64,000 nucleotides of DNA from Thermococcus sibiricus MM 739 (lineage in GTDB: Archaea > Methanobacteriota_B > Thermococci > Thermococcales > Thermococcaceae). The stretch spans positions 1,294,276 through 1,358,275 of the forward strand of contig NC_012883.1 of NCBI RefSeq assembly GCF_000022545.1. The letters are read 5' to 3'. Below the pieces are notes generated by a model that did no database searches, was not told the origin of the DNA, and worked only from the letters and a program-made list of their open reading frames with translations. The translations under genes and the position numbers were made by a program. This document shows, piece after piece, positions 7,006 to 16,874 of this stretch. Each line of letters opens with the position of its first letter. Position 1 is the first letter of the stretch.

Positions 7006-9756
7006 TCATTCCTTCCAAAACTTTCTTGTTCTTATGTATCTTCTTTCGGCCTCAAGCAGTGCAACAAGAAGAGCTTCCCCCTTATACTGACTTAGAATCC
7101 TTGCAGCAGTATCGGGTCCTACACCATAACTCGCAAGTGCCAAAACCGCATCAAATCCATAAACCTTAAGGAGATCACTAGCCTTTATCAACCTTCTATA
7201 TGCGCTCTCCTCCTCTTTTTCAAGACCCTCTTTTCTGTTGAGTTTCTTCAACGCTGAAACAAATAACTCAGCATCTATTGGATGGGCCACCGTGACCATA
7301 AGAGAGGAGCACTTTGGACATTGTAAATGTTCAAGCCTATTCTTTAAGCGTGAGACCCTTGTAGTGCTTTTCCACCCACAGTTTGTGCATATTAAAGCAA
7401 CTTCAGTATTTAGAAGGCGCTCTTTAAATAACATAAGAATCTCATCTTTCTCGAGTTCTCCTCCTACAAGAAATTCTCCTCCAATATTCAAATTAATGAC
7501 TGCAAGAGGGGAAGGCTCCTTCCTTAGAACTGCTTTAATCCTGACTCTACCCTCCTTCAAAAGTCTTAAAACCTCCTCAGCCCTTTCAACATCAATTTTA
7601 TCATGGAAGAGTTCATTTAAAGTCTCTTTCTCAATAACTGTCCCTTCAAAAAGCCTCTCTACTTTTCTTATTTTAGCCTCCCTTCTTAGAGCCCCCATTC
7701 TCTTTGCAACATTCAACATTCTCCACCTGTAAGGTGAACTCCCTCTCAATCCCCTGGAGATGACAAATTCGAGAACCCTATGATCCTGGAGAAGATATTC
7801 CTTTACTTCTTTGGGGTTAACCTGAAATGGAGTCCGAATAACTATTGCATGAGCCTGAGCCTTCATTACAAAGACTTTTCCATATTTTGCTGCCAAAAAA
7901 GCCATTAAAAATCTGCCAATAGCTTCATTAGCTTGATTACCAAAATCTGCATGAATAATCAAGGCCTTCGGGACGGATTCTAAACCTATGTCCCTATCAG
8001 TCCCCAAGGGTTTTTGCTTTTCCAGAATATTCTTTATAAGTTTTAAATCCTCTTCCCGAAAATCTACAAGTGAGATTGACCTCTTAGCAGAATTAAAATC
8101 AAATAAGAGTTCTCGTTTGAGTTTTCCAACTTCTAACGCAACCTCAAATGGGACAGGGATCATTTCTCCCTCCCAACTTGGTACAGCACTCTGCAAACTC
8201 TTACTCTCCCTAACTTTAAGAAGCCTAGATTCCTCATCGACTCCAAGCAATATCCAGCTTCTTCCGTGCATAATAAATTCCATACCATCTTCTAAATCCA
8301 TTACAAAGCTCTCATCTAAACGACCAACAATTCTTCCACTCTTAACGTCAAAAACACGGTAGCTAATCTCATCGGGAATCGTGGAAAGGTTTTCATAGTA
8401 GTACTGATACGCTCCTCTTCTCAGGTATAAAAGGCCACTATCTTCATCATAACCAATTAAGTTTGCATCACTTAACATGTGGAGAACTGTCCCGTAATCT
8501 TCCCATGTTAAGTCTCTATAGGGATATGCTCTCTTAGCAATCTCAAATGGAACCTCCTTTGGCAGTCTTCTGTGTTCCATTAAAAGCCCAACTATAAAAT
8601 GACCCAAAACATCAAGGGCATTCTTATATGGCTTTACTGCCTCAAGTTTACCTTCCAAAGCCCTTTTAGCGATAATCAAGCTTTCTAAATAATCTTCTAC
8701 ATTGGTAGTAATGATATAACCCTCACTAACCTCTCCGACCCTATGTTTTGAACGCCCGATTCTCTGGATAAGTCGATTAACCTGTCTTGGGCTCATATAC
8801 TGGATAACAACATCCACGTCACCTATATCTATCCCAAGTTCCATCGAAGAAGTACAAACCAAAGCCTTAATACTCCCTTCTTTGAGTGCTTTCTCAGCTT
8901 GAACTCTGGCCTCCTTGGAGAGACTTCCATGATGAACTTCAACCGGTTTTCCCCAAGCTTTAAAACGATGGGCCAAGATTTCAGCAAATTGTCTGGTATT
9001 TGTGAAGACTAAGGCCCGTTCATACTTTTCAATTATTTCCCACAAAACCCGTAAACGGGTGGCAACGTCTAAAGGCACGCTTAATTTCCTAGAGAGCTCA
9101 ATGTCCCTTTCATCCGGCTGAGGAAAGAGGACATTAACTTTATATCCTTTTTCTATCGGTGGTCTAACTACTACATCAACCTTAAGCCACGTCTTAATCT
9201 CTTCCTCATTTCCCACAGTTGCAGAAAGGCCGACTCTTTGAAATTCCGCAATTTCGGCAAGTCTCTCAAGTGCTAAACTGAGTTGTGCTCCTCTTTTGTT
9301 ATCAACGAGCTCAACTATCTCATCAACCACCACAAATTTAACATTTGAAATTGCCTTACGGAGAGATTTCATTGTAAGAATGATTCCAAGAGTTTCAGGA
9401 GTGATAATGAGAACATGTGGAGGTTTTTTTACCTGTTGGGCTTTCCTATATGCAGAAGTATCCCCATGTCTAACCTCCACATTAAGGTTTAACTTTTCTC
9501 CCCACCAGAGCAATCTATCTAAAAGATCCCTATTAAGGGCCTTTAAAGGAGCTATGTAAAGGGCAGAAATTGGTTTTAGGCCATCTTCTAAGATTGCATT
9601 AAAAACCGGCAACAATGCCGCTTCAGTTTTTCCACTTCCGGTAGGAGCCACTATTAAAACACTCTTTCCAGAGCTAACCTCCTCAAAAGCCTTCATCTGA
9701 AGCTCATTAACCCCTCCAAATTTTTCCTTTATAGCTTTTTTCAGGAGAAAGTGCAT
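7006..9756 (-). CDS. lhr: Lhr-type superfamily 2 DNA/RNA helicase
   Basis: ATP-dependent 3'-5' helicase of the large-helicase-related family, implicated in archaeal DNA repair. Visible motifs: Walker A APTGSGKT (residues ~38-45), motif II VVDEIVEL where a His is usual at the fourth position (DEIH), SAT in GLSATVGN, RecA2 domain with TNTRQFAE and QRIGRSKHR. A winged-helix region and the long Lhr core follow. Near the C-terminus CTNCGW...CPKC forms a zinc ribbon. The frame extends to a GTG at 9789 that overlaps the preceding gene's stop (GTGA). I prefer the ATG at 9756 because ATTTTTAAA lies ~25-30 bases upstream, which suits a leaderless transcript, and protein similarity seems to begin at MHFLLKKAI; the longer start remains possible. 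Confidence 0.85.
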   Translation of the reverse strand: MHFLLKKAIKEKFGGVNELQMKAFEEVSSGKSVLIVAPTGSGKTEAALLPVFNAILEDGLKPISALYIAPLKALNRDLLDRLLWWGEKLNLNVEVRHGDTSAYRKAQQVKKPPHVLIITPETLGIILTMKSLRKAISNVKFVVVDEIVELVDNKRGAQLSLALERLAEIAEFQRVGLSATVGNEEEIKTWLKVDVVVRPPIEKGYKVNVLFPQPDERDIELSRKLSVPLDVATRLRVLWEIIEKYERALVFTNTRQFAEILAHRFKAWGKPVEVHHGSLSKEARVQAEKALKEGSIKALVCTSSMELGIDIGDVDVVIQYMSPRQVNRLIQRIGRSKHRVGEVSEGYIITTNVEDYLESLIIAKRALEGKLEAVKPYKNALDVLGHFIVGLLMEHRRLPKEVPFEIAKRAYPYRDLTWEDYGTVLHMLSDANLIGYDEDSGLLYLRRGAYQYYYENLSTIPDEISYRVFDVKSGRIVGRLDESFVMDLEDGMEFIMHGRSWILLGVDEESRLLKVRESKSLQSAVPSWEGEMIPVPFEVALEVGKLKRELLFDFNSAKRSISLVDFREEDLKLIKNILEKQKPLGTDRDIGLESVPKALIIHADFGNQANEAIGRFLMAFLAAKYGKVFVMKAQAHAIVIRTPFQVNPKEVKEYLLQDHRVLEFVISRGLRGSSPYRWRMLNVAKRMGALRREAKIRKVERLFEGTVIEKETLNELFHDKIDVERAEEVLRLLKEGRVRIKAVLRKEPSPLAVINLNIGGEFLVGGELEKDEILMLFKERLLNTEVALICTNCGWKSTTRVSRLKNRLEHLQCPKCSSLMVTVAHPIDAELFVSALKKLNRKEGLEKEEESAYRRLIKASDLLKVYGFDAVLALASYGVGPDTAARILSQYKGEALLVALLEAERRYIRTRKFWKE

Positions 9757-9785
9757 GATAGAAAAAATGAAAGAGGGTTTAAAAA

Positions 9786-10928
9786 TCACTCGCCATAATA
9801 AGCTTTCCTATACAGTTCTTTTATGTCTTCAATGCTAGGCTCTACCGGGTTAAAATTAATTAAAGGATCATTATAAGCCTTTTCTGCCATTTCATCGAGC
9901 TTTGAAAGGAATGTTTCTTCACCAACAAGCTCATTAAGCTTTGGAACTCCAAGCATTTCATTGAACTCTTTAATGACTTCAAGAAGCTCTTCAGATGTAT
10001 TAAACCCTATTTCTCTGGCTATCTTGGTATATTTCTTTCTTGTACCTTCATCCTTCATGTTAAAATGTATTACATAGGGCAGAAATATTGCATTAAGCAA
10101 GCCATGTGGCCCTATCCAAGCGGCTTTATGACTTAAACTGTGGCATATTCCAAGGCGAGCATTTAGAAACGCTATTCCTGCCATAGTTGCAGCATAATGA
10201 ATCTTTTCCCTTGCTTTCCCATCACCCTTAACTGACAAAGGAAGCCATTTAAAGACTGTTTTTATAGCCCCCAATGCCATAGCATCACTAAAAGGAGTTG
10301 CCACTTTCGTCGTATAGGCCTCTATACCATGCACCAAAACATCTAAGCCACTATTTCTGGCAATCTTTTCTGACATCGTTCTTGGTAACCTTGGATCAAG
10401 AATTGCATACTCTGGAGCAATTTCGTAGGAAACAAGGTTATATTTTGCTCCATCTTTTTTGAGCACGCTAGCTGCAGAAACTTCACTTCCAGCCCCACTT
10501 GTGGAGGGTATAGTTATCAAAGGGGTCTTAAGTTTAGGGATAATTCTAACTGGTTTTGTGAATCTATCAAGAAAAGCTACTTCCTCAAACCTCAAATCAG
10601 GCACTTCATAAAACACCTTTATAGCCTTTGTTATATCTATTACACTGCCACCGCCAAGGGCAATAAGTAAGTCAGGAGAGAACTCCCTAATCCTTGGAAG
10701 GATCTCTTCTACATCTTCATAAGCTGGTTCAGCTGGTAAACCCTCTATAGCATCCACTTCCGCACCGGCCTCTTCTGCATAGTCCATAACCTCATTCAAA
10801 AACCCGTGAATACGCATAGATTTACTTGAAAGTACCATGACTCTTTCATAATTCCTAGCCACGCTTTCTACGTATCTTAAGCTTCCCTCTCCCATAATTA
10901 TCCTCGTCTTTAAACTGAAAAACCTCAT
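9786..10928 (-). CDS. Iron-containing (group III) alcohol dehydrogenase
   Basis: NAD(P)-dependent reduction of aldehydes or ketones, possibly to remove reductant. Start chosen at the ATG at 10928, five to six bases after GGTGA; the frame extends further upstream but without support. Nucleotide-binding region GGGSVIDITKAIK and substrate pocket PSTSGAGSEVS are visible, and the metal ligands are present as D and H in SGLDVLVHGIEAY and two His in GICHSLSHKAAW plus GPHGLLNA. Length (380 aa) is usual for the family. The downstream helicase gene may be co-transcribed. Confidence 0.9.
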   Translation of the reverse strand: MRFFSLKTRIIMGEGSLRYVESVARNYERVMVLSSKSMRIHGFLNEVMDYAEEAGAEVDAIEGLPAEPAYEDVEEILPRIREFSPDLLIALGGGSVIDITKAIKVFYEVPDLRFEEVAFLDRFTKPVRIIPKLKTPLITIPSTSGAGSEVSAASVLKKDGAKYNLVSYEIAPEYAILDPRLPRTMSEKIARNSGLDVLVHGIEAYTTKVATPFSDAMALGAIKTVFKWLPLSVKGDGKAREKIHYAATMAGIAFLNARLGICHSLSHKAAWIGPHGLLNAIFLPYVIHFNMKDEGTRKKYTKIAREIGFNTSEELLEVIKEFNEMLGVPKLNELVGEETFLSKLDEMAEKAYNDPLINFNPVEPSIEDIKELYRKAYYGE

Positions 10929-10984
10929 GAGCATCACCAGAAAAAATAAGGAATGAGGATATTTAACTCTTCTTGGGCAACTCA

Positions 10985-12049
10985 TTATTCAAAAATCTTC
11001 TTTAAATTCCTTTCAAACGGTGGGTACACTACTCCTCTGTCAGTAATTATTGCCGTTAGATACTTATGGGGTGTTACATCAAAGGCAGGGTTATAAACAT
11101 CAACATCTGGGGCTATTTTGCATCCTCCACAGGTTAGTACTTCCTCTTTTGGCCTTTCCTCAATTGGAATCTCCTTTCCGCTCTTAAGGTTCATATCAAC
11201 TGTGGAAATTGGTGCAATTGTGAAAAACGGGATTTTATGTTCCTTTGCAAGCACAGCCAGAGAATAGGTCCCTATTTTGTTGGCAAAATCACCATTGGCG
11301 ACTATTCTATCCGCACCAACGATTATCGCATCCACCTTTCCTTGTTGCATGACAAACCCCGCCATATTATCGCTTATTAGCTTTAGTGGAATTCCATCAT
11401 AGTGATATTCCCAAGCAGATAAGCGGGCACCTTGAAGAACAGGCCTTGTTTCATCAACCCATAGAAGTTTGAGCTTTCCCTCTCTATGCATCACTCTTAA
11501 AGCCGCTCCAACTGTGCCAAGATGCACCGTGGCTAAGCTACCTGCATTGCAATGTGTTAAAACGTTCCCTTCAGGGAGAATCTCGGCTCCATAATGGCCC
11601 ATTCTAAGGTTCGCCTCAACATCTTCATCTGCTATCTTGTGGGCCTCTTCAATAATCAGCTTCTTTATTGTGTCAAGATTATTCTCCTTATGCTCCTCTA
11701 AAAGACGTTTAACCCTATTAAGGGCCCAGAAGAGGTTAACTGCAGTTGGTCTGGTATTTTTAAGGATTTCAAACGCTTTGTAAAACTCATCGAAAAACTT
11801 TTCCTTTGTCTTTGCATTACTCTTTTCTGCAAGTAAAGCCAATCCATAGGCTGCTGTTGCACCTATAGCTGGAGCACCACGAACTTGAAGGGTTTTTATT
11901 GCTCTGGCAACATCTTCAACTTTTTCCAATGCTATTACTTTGAATTCTCTAGGAAGCAAAAGCTGATCAATAAGATACACTTTCCCTTCTCTAAATTCAA
12001 CGCTTCTTGGGAGTTTTGTAAGTTCCTCTGGTTTGTATTTTATCCCCAT
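10985..12049 (-). CDS. mtnA: Methylthioribose-1-phosphate isomerase / eIF2B-alpha-like protein
   Basis: Isomerises S-methyl-5-thioribose-1-phosphate to the ribulose form in methionine salvage. Start at the ATG (12049) following GAGGTGG; the frame extends five codons further. Diagnostic features: RGAPAIGATAAYG (phosphate binding, ~residues 52-64), catalytic Cys in LTHCNAGSLAT, and catalytic Asp in VGADRIVANGD. C-terminal VTPHKYLTAIITDRG is typical. Archaeal homologues were often misannotated as eIF2B subunits; the Cys/Asp pair argues for an isomerase. Ribose-1,5-bisphosphate isomerase is the nearest alternative but usually lacks the N-terminal domain present here. Confidence 0.88.
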   Translation of the reverse strand: MGIKYKPEELTKLPRSVEFREGKVYLIDQLLLPREFKVIALEKVEDVARAIKTLQVRGAPAIGATAAYGLALLAEKSNAKTKEKFFDEFYKAFEILKNTRPTAVNLFWALNRVKRLLEEHKENNLDTIKKLIIEEAHKIADEDVEANLRMGHYGAEILPEGNVLTHCNAGSLATVHLGTVGAALRVMHREGKLKLLWVDETRPVLQGARLSAWEYHYDGIPLKLISDNMAGFVMQQGKVDAIIVGADRIVANGDFANKIGTYSLAVLAKEHKIPFFTIAPISTVDMNLKSGKEIPIEERPKEEVLTCGGCKIAPDVDVYNPAFDVTPHKYLTAIITDRGVVYPPFERNLKKIFE

Positions 12050-12133
12050 TCTTGCCCACCTCAAGATTTCGTGATGGTAATTATCTTCAGAAGAATTTAT
12101 TAAATCTTCCTCTAAAAAAGTGTAGGGAGCATC

Positions 12134-12649
12134 ATGAAAATTTTTATCACAGGTCTACCTGGAGTTGGCAAGACAACCATTATATTAAAGGTCACAAAAG
12201 AGCTTAAAAATCACGATTTAAAAGTTGGCGGCTTTGTAACCCAAGAAATTAGAGAAAAGGGGAAAAGAGTAGGTTTTAAAATTAAAGCTCTCGATACGGG
12301 AGAAGAAGGCATTCTCGCATGGGCTGGAAATGGATACCCAAGGGTTGGAAAATACGTGGTTAATCTCAAAGACATAAACAACATAGCTGTCTCAGCAATA
12401 AGAAGGGCCGTTGAAAATGCTGATGTAATAATCATAGACGAAATTGGGGCCATGGAGTACAAAAGCAGGGAATTTGCAAAGAGCATTGATGAAGTAATCA
12501 AAAGCGAAAAAGTACTTTTAGCTACGGTTCATAGAAGATACGTAGATAAATTCAAAACCCTAGGAAGAGTTTACGTCCTCACCCCTGAAAATAGAGAACA
12601 AATAAGGCAAGAAATCATTGAAAATTTAAGAACGCACTGGAAGATTTGA
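12134..12649 (+). CDS. THEP1-family nucleoside-triphosphatase
   Basis: Hydrolyses NTPs to NDPs; biological role unclear. The 171-aa protein has Walker A GLPGVGKTT (residues 7-15), a Walker B VIIIDEIGAME (~96-106) and the family's GGFVTQEIRE segment after the first helix. ATG at 12134 follows AGGGAGCATC, and a TATA-like AATTTATTAAATC (~12092-12104) gives a short leader. Convergent with the ABC transporter genes, with eight bases between the stops. Confidence 0.88.
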   Translation: MKIFITGLPGVGKTTIILKVTKELKNHDLKVGGFVTQEIREKGKRVGFKIKALDTGEEGILAWAGNGYPRVGKYVVNLKDINNIAVSAIRRAVENADVIIIDEIGAMEYKSREFAKSIDEVIKSEKVLLATVHRRYVDKFKTLGRVYVLTPENREQIRQEIIENLRTHWKI

Positions 12650-12657
12650 AACACCCA

Positions 12658-13380
12658 TTATTCGATCGCCGTTATAATTTTAAGACTATCCACTTCTGTT
12701 ATTTTTGCTTTTATCTCATAAACTTCCTCCAAGATCTCTGGGGTTAATTCAGAAGGTCTGCCAATCCAGCGAACCTCGCCCTTATCAAGAATCAAAAGAT
12801 TATCTGCATAGTTCAGAGCCAAATTCAAATCATGCATGACAGTTACAACAATTTTCTCCTTTTTAAGAGTTTTTAGAAGATTCATTATCCGAAGTGCATG
12901 GTTAATGTCCAGATGGGAAGTAGGTTCATCAAGCAACATTACATTACTTCCCTGGGCCAGTGCTCTTGCAACCAAAACCAGCTGATACTCCCCACCACTT
13001 AACTTTGTTACGAGCTCATGTTTCCTTTCCCACATCCCCACTGTTTTCAAGGCATCTTCAACACTCCCTCCTGTAGCATAGCTCCCAAGTTCAACAAACT
13101 CTTCAACCGTAAATGCGAACTCTGGGTAGGAGCTTTGAGGGACATAAGAAATATACTTAGCCCTCTCTTTAGGTTTCAGATTAAGTAGGTTAATACCATT
13201 TAATTTCGCATAACCTTTAGGTTTTAACATTCCAACCAGACACTTGAGAAGTGTGGATTTCCCCGCCCCATTAGGACCAACAATTGCTAAGAGATCCCCT
13301 TCCTTAGCCGAGAATGAAACATTTTTCAGCACTTCCTTCTGGTCATATGAAAAAGACACCCTGACTTCAAGTCTAACCAA
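12658..13380 (-). CDS. ABC transporter ATPase, iron/cobalamin type
   Basis: Energises uptake of a metal chelate or corrinoid through the FecCD permease encoded upstream. Motifs: Walker A GPNGAGKST, Q-loop VPQSSYP, signature LSGGEYQL, Walker B VMLLDEPTSHLD, switch His VMHDLN. I chose TTG at 13380 because GGGGTGA precedes it by five bases; the GTG at 13389, which lies within that site, is the alternative. Overlaps the permease end by 8 bases, so the two are translationally coupled. Confidence 0.85.
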   Translation of the reverse strand: MVRLEVRVSFSYDQKEVLKNVSFSAKEGDLLAIVGPNGAGKSTLLKCLVGMLKPKGYAKLNGINLLNLKPKERAKYISYVPQSSYPEFAFTVEEFVELGSYATGGSVEDALKTVGMWERKHELVTKLSGGEYQLVLVARALAQGSNVMLLDEPTSHLDINHALRIMNLLKTLKKEKIVVTVMHDLNLALNYADNLLILDKGEVRWIGRPSELTPEILEEVYEIKAKITEVDSLKIITAIE

Positions 13381-14371
13381 GGAGCTCACCCCTTTTCTTC
13401 TTCATCAAGAGATAAATAAAAAATGGAGCCCCAAAAAGGGCAGTTATTATGCCCACAGGAATTTCACTTGGCCTGAGGAGAACTCTCGCAAGAATATCTG
13501 CAAAGACCATTAAACTGCCCCCAAAGAGAGCGGAAGCTGGGAGTAATCTCTTATGATTGGGGCCAAACAATATTCTCATAGCATGTGGGCTTATCAATCC
13601 TACAAAACCAATTATTCCACTTGTAGCAACAGCAAAGGAAGTAAGGAGTGAGATAACCCCAATAATAAGCTTTCGGTATAGATTAATGTCCAGCCCCATT
13701 GAGACACTCTCCTCCCCCAATAAAAGCAGATTAAGCTCCTTCCAAGTAAAAAATAGGAAAAAGACCCCTAAAATTGAAGAAAATAACACTAATTTTACAT
13801 CATCCCATTCACTTCCATTAAAGGTTCCCATAAGCCAAAAAATAGCATTATGAATGGCTTCTTTTCTTACATAAAGAAGATAAGATGTTAGAGCACTTGT
13901 AAAGAAACCAAGTGCAATTCCAGCTAAAAGCAAAGTATCCACCGGGATATGGCCATTGACTTTCGCAATTTTATAAACAGTGAAAACAGCTAAAACTGCA
14001 CCAAATAAGGCGAAGATACTCATGTATTGAGGAAAGTATAAGGCCGCTAAAGATGCTCCTACTGCAGCACCACCACTTATTCCAATTATATAAGGATCTG
14101 CAAGAGGGTTTTTAAATAAGGCCTGAGAGGCTGTTCCTGCAGAGGCCAAACTTACCCCTACAAGATAAGCCAGTATAATTCTTGGTAGCCTTATCTGAAG
14201 AATGATATAAGCATTCCCCTTGAGCATATTGGGCCTTGAAAATGCAATTTTAATATTTTCTAAACTAAATGAGGCCAGTATATCGCTTAGAGATATTTTA
14301 ACAGGCCCTACAGCTATACCTAAAAGGATTAAAAGGATGGACGAGGTCAGGAGAGGTATAAGTTTTTTCAT
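13373..14371 (-). CDS. FecCD/BtuC-family permease of an iron-chelate or B12 ABC importer
   Basis: The 332-aa product has about ten membrane segments and the family hallmarks RLPRIILAYLVG, SLASAGTASQALFKNPLADPY, and GIIGFVGLISPHAMR, followed by HKRLLPASALFGG. It pairs with the ATPase downstream. No substrate-binding protein gene is adjacent (upstream lies a tRNA gene), so it must be supplied elsewhere or the unit is incomplete. Substrate (ferric chelate, cobalamin or haem) is not decidable. Confidence 0.88.
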   Translation of the reverse strand: MKKLIPLLTSSILLILLGIAVGPVKISLSDILASFSLENIKIAFSRPNMLKGNAYIILQIRLPRIILAYLVGVSLASAGTASQALFKNPLADPYIIGISGGAAVGASLAALYFPQYMSIFALFGAVLAVFTVYKIAKVNGHIPVDTLLLAGIALGFFTSALTSYLLYVRKEAIHNAIFWLMGTFNGSEWDDVKLVLFSSILGVFFLFFTWKELNLLLLGEESVSMGLDINLYRKLIIGVISLLTSFAVATSGIIGFVGLISPHAMRILFGPNHKRLLPASALFGGSLMVFADILARVLLRPSEIPVGIITALFGAPFFIYLLMKKKRGELLG

Positions 14372-14464
14372 GTTCCCACTGGATTATTTATCCAAATTGT
14401 TCCTTAAAAGCTTAACTTATTTTCCAAGAATAACATGAACATGATAGAACAAGGAAAATGATTT

Positions 14465-14542
14465 TGGTGCCCCGGCCGGGATTTGAACCCGGGGCGCGGG
14501 CTCGAAAGGCCCGCATGTTTGACCGGGCTACACCACCGGGGC
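14465..14542 (-). tRNA. tRNA-Glu (UUC)
   Basis: Acceptor GCCCCGG (14542-14536) pairs with CCGGGGC; the T-arm carries GGTTCAAATCC; the anticodon stem CGGGC/GCCCG encloses loop CTTTCGA, anticodon TTC. CCA is encoded (14467-14465). A BRE/TATA (CGAAAACTTTTTAAATGC, minus strand, ~14567-14583) lies about 25 bases upstream. Confidence 0.95.
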
Positions 14543-14627
14543 GTCCAATATGCTAACGTCCAGATGCATTTAAAAAGTTTTCGCTCAAAAGTCTTTTAAG
14601 CAGAGGTAATAGGTAATAGTGGGGAAA

Positions 14628-15620
14628 ATGTTAGGAATAAAAGTTCCAAAAAAAGAAGCTGAAAAAATAAGAAAACAGCTTTTAGAACTTAATTTGCTCG
14701 ATGTCAACTTTAAGATCAAACATCAGAATGACTTCGTAATCTTCCCAATAAAAGAGAGAATAAAAGGATTTGAAATAATTGAGACTACCTTTGAAAAAGC
14801 CACAAAACGACCCCACAGCTATAGAGAAGTTGTGAATATTCCTTCTGAGCTCCAACCACTCCTCCCTTCATCATTTGATATAATAGGAGACATTGCCATA
14901 ATAGAGCTTCCAGAAGAGCTTATATCTCATGGAAAGAACATTGGAAAAGCAATACTAAAAGTCCATAAACATATAAAAGCTGTTTTTGCAAAAGGAAGCA
15001 AGGTTTCAGGGGAATATAGGGTGAGAGAACTCCTTCATCTTGCCGGTGAGAACAGAACCGAGGCCATACATAGAGAGAACGGGATAAGACTAAAGCTTGA
15101 TGTCGCAAAGGTTTACTTTTCACCAAGGCTTGCAACCGAGAGAATGAGAGTTTTCGAGAGAGCTAAAGAGGGAGAAGTTGTATTTGACATGTTTGCTGGA
15201 GTTGGTCCGTATTCAATTCTCCTCGCAAAGAAAGTAAAGATGGTTTTTGCATGCGATGTAAACCCCATAGCTATAAGATATTTAGAAGAAAATAAAAAGC
15301 TAAACAAAGTTGAGAACCTTATCCCGATCCTCGGAGACGTGAGAAAAGTAGCTGGTCAAGTAAAGGCCGACCGCGTAATAATGAACCTCCCCAAGTTTGC
15401 CCACGAATTCTTAAAGGAAGCGATGATAAGCGTTAGAAAAGGTGGGGTTATCCATTACTATGGATTTTCCCACGAAGAAAACCTTTTTGAGGAGCACTTG
15501 GAAAAGATAGAAAAAGTCGCAGAAGAACTTGGAAAAAATGTCAAAGTTCTCGAAAAGAGAAAAGTAAGGCCCTATGCTCCGTACCAATTTAACATTGCTA
15601 TTGATTTTAGTGTGTTTTAG
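14628..15620 (+). CDS. trm5b: tRNA (guanine37-N1)-methyltransferase, Trm5b type
   Basis: Methylates G37 next to the anticodon using S-adenosylmethionine, which prevents frameshifting. The N-terminal D1-like domain (MLGIKVPKKEAEKIRKQL), the central GENRTEAIHRENG segment and the class I methyltransferase fold are visible: motif I VFDMFAGVGPYSI (~residues 185-197), acidic motif II ACDVNPIA, and motif IV NLPKFAHEF in place of NPPY, the Trm5 signature. ATG at 14628 chosen because family members start MLGIKVP; a GTG three codons earlier (14619) is possible. The 3' end overlaps the convergent nucleotidyltransferase gene by 14 bases. Confidence 0.9.
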   Translation: MLGIKVPKKEAEKIRKQLLELNLLDVNFKIKHQNDFVIFPIKERIKGFEIIETTFEKATKRPHSYREVVNIPSELQPLLPSSFDIIGDIAIIELPEELISHGKNIGKAILKVHKHIKAVFAKGSKVSGEYRVRELLHLAGENRTEAIHRENGIRLKLDVAKVYFSPRLATERMRVFERAKEGEVVFDMFAGVGPYSILLAKKVKMVFACDVNPIAIRYLEENKKLNKVENLIPILGDVRKVAGQVKADRVIMNLPKFAHEFLKEAMISVRKGGVIHYYGFSHEENLFEEHLEKIEKVAEELGKNVKVLEKRKVRPYAPYQFNIAIDFSVF

Positions 15621-16299
15621 GATTCTCCAACATTCTCAAGATTTCGTCGCATCTTATGGTAATAAACTTTCTCAGGGAATCCTCGTCAAACAGCATGCTC
15701 CTCTTGTTAAGATAGGAGGTATAGATAGAAAGTGCATCTTCATTCCCAAGAGTGCGAAGTGTCTCGAGAATATCTTCTTTTTTTAGACTTTTTGCACCAT
15801 TAATAAGGGCAAGCAGTCTAGCGACTTCTCCTGCAATTATATGGAGCATTTTTAGATTTCCTCTGTTGGTATCACTTAGCATAAGAAGTCTCTTGACCCT
15901 CCATTCAATGAGGTCTTCAAACTTATATTTTGGGAGAATTTTTGCTATATCCTCTCCATAGATAACCACATGGTTCTTTATGAAATCCTCCTGATAAACC
16001 GTTAAGAACTTGAAGGGAACTCCTTTATTGAAAAGGCCATCCAAATTTTTAAGAAATTCCCATGCTACATCAACTTCAACTGCGTCTATATCTTTAGTAC
16101 ACTTCTCTAAAATCTCCTTTAGGGAAGGCAAAATTTTATCCTCCGTTTTCACAACAGCAAAAAAGTCCAGATCGCTCACACCTTTAATAAAATCTCCTCT
16201 CACAGCTGAGCCATATAGAACCAGGGAATAAAGTTCATCCTTAAGCTTTTCATTCTTTTCAATTTTGTTTTTTATGCACTTGATGATGTCATTGAGCAT
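15607..16299 (-). CDS. MNT-type nucleotidyltransferase-domain protein
   Basis: The N-terminal domain carries the pol-beta superfamily motif YGSAVRGDFIKGVSDLDF (residues ~28-46) with the catalytic Asp pair in SDLD, and a further acidic strand AVEVDVAW. The remaining ~120 residues are helical and could be a substrate- or HEPN-like domain. This resembles the nucleotidyltransferase half of minimal nucleotidyltransferase/HEPN pairs, but no HEPN gene is adjacent. Start at the ATG after AAAGGGGAAT (16299). The start abuts the end of the DUF192 gene, so they are probably one operon. Confidence 0.7.
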   Translation of the reverse strand: MLNDIIKCIKNKIEKNEKLKDELYSLVLYGSAVRGDFIKGVSDLDFFAVVKTEDKILPSLKEILEKCTKDIDAVEVDVAWEFLKNLDGLFNKGVPFKFLTVYQEDFIKNHVVIYGEDIAKILPKYKFEDLIEWRVKRLLMLSDTNRGNLKMLHIIAGEVARLLALINGAKSLKKEDILETLRTLGNEDALSIYTSYLNKRSMLFDEDSLRKFITIRCDEILRMLENPKTH

Positions 16300-16300
16300 A

Positions 16301-16765
16301 TTATTCCCCTTTAAGCTTCGGCTTGGGTTCTGCAAGACTTATAGTTCCATTTGAGTTTTTTATACCTATTTTGTTCAATGCTTCAACTGGTGAGGGGATT
16401 GCGCTTCTTTCTTCCTCCACTTCCCAGTCTATTTCGTCACCGATTTCAGCATTTAAATAGTCTATAACACCCACAGGAGTCTCAATGATATATTTGGCCC
16501 CTCCTTTTGGAACATAAAACCTCCAAGGCCGAGCCCTTTTCAGATCAACTACTTCCCTAGAAGAGTCCAAAAAGATAACATCTATACTCTGAAGCATAAA
16601 GAACATGTGAATGGATGCATTTAGCCTTGTTTCTGAAGGTAAAATGAACACAAGAGCATAATTTACATTGGGAGTTAACATTAACCCCCTGAATCTCTTA
16701 AAGAAAGTATCTGCAATTTTAACTCTTCCGGTCCACACTTTTCCCTTTGTTTTGTTTATCAACAT
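16301..16765 (-). CDS. DUF192-family protein
   Basis: The 154-aa protein shows the DUF192 core: [16 protein letters not shown], the conserved [22 protein letters not shown] segment and ...[23 protein letters not shown]. Many relatives are exported, but no signal peptide is evident from the ATG at 16765; the frame could extend to 16816 with a hydrophobic FFFDM patch. Function unknown. Directly followed by the nucleotidyltransferase gene. Confidence 0.75.
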   Translation of the reverse strand: MLINKTKGKVWTGRVKIADTFFKRFRGLMLTPNVNYALVFILPSETRLNASIHMFFMLQSIDVIFLDSSREVVDLKRARPWRFYVPKGGAKYIIETPVGVIDYLNAEIGDEIDWEVEEERSAIPSPVEALNKIGIKNSNGTISLAEPKPKLKGE

Positions 16766-16874
16766 ATCAAAGAAGAATATAGATTCTCCTCTAAATAAGC
16801 ATTGCGTCGGGAACATGCCGAGAAGACTTCTTCAAACTGACCTGATTTCCAGAAAATAATTGAAAATATTTTCA

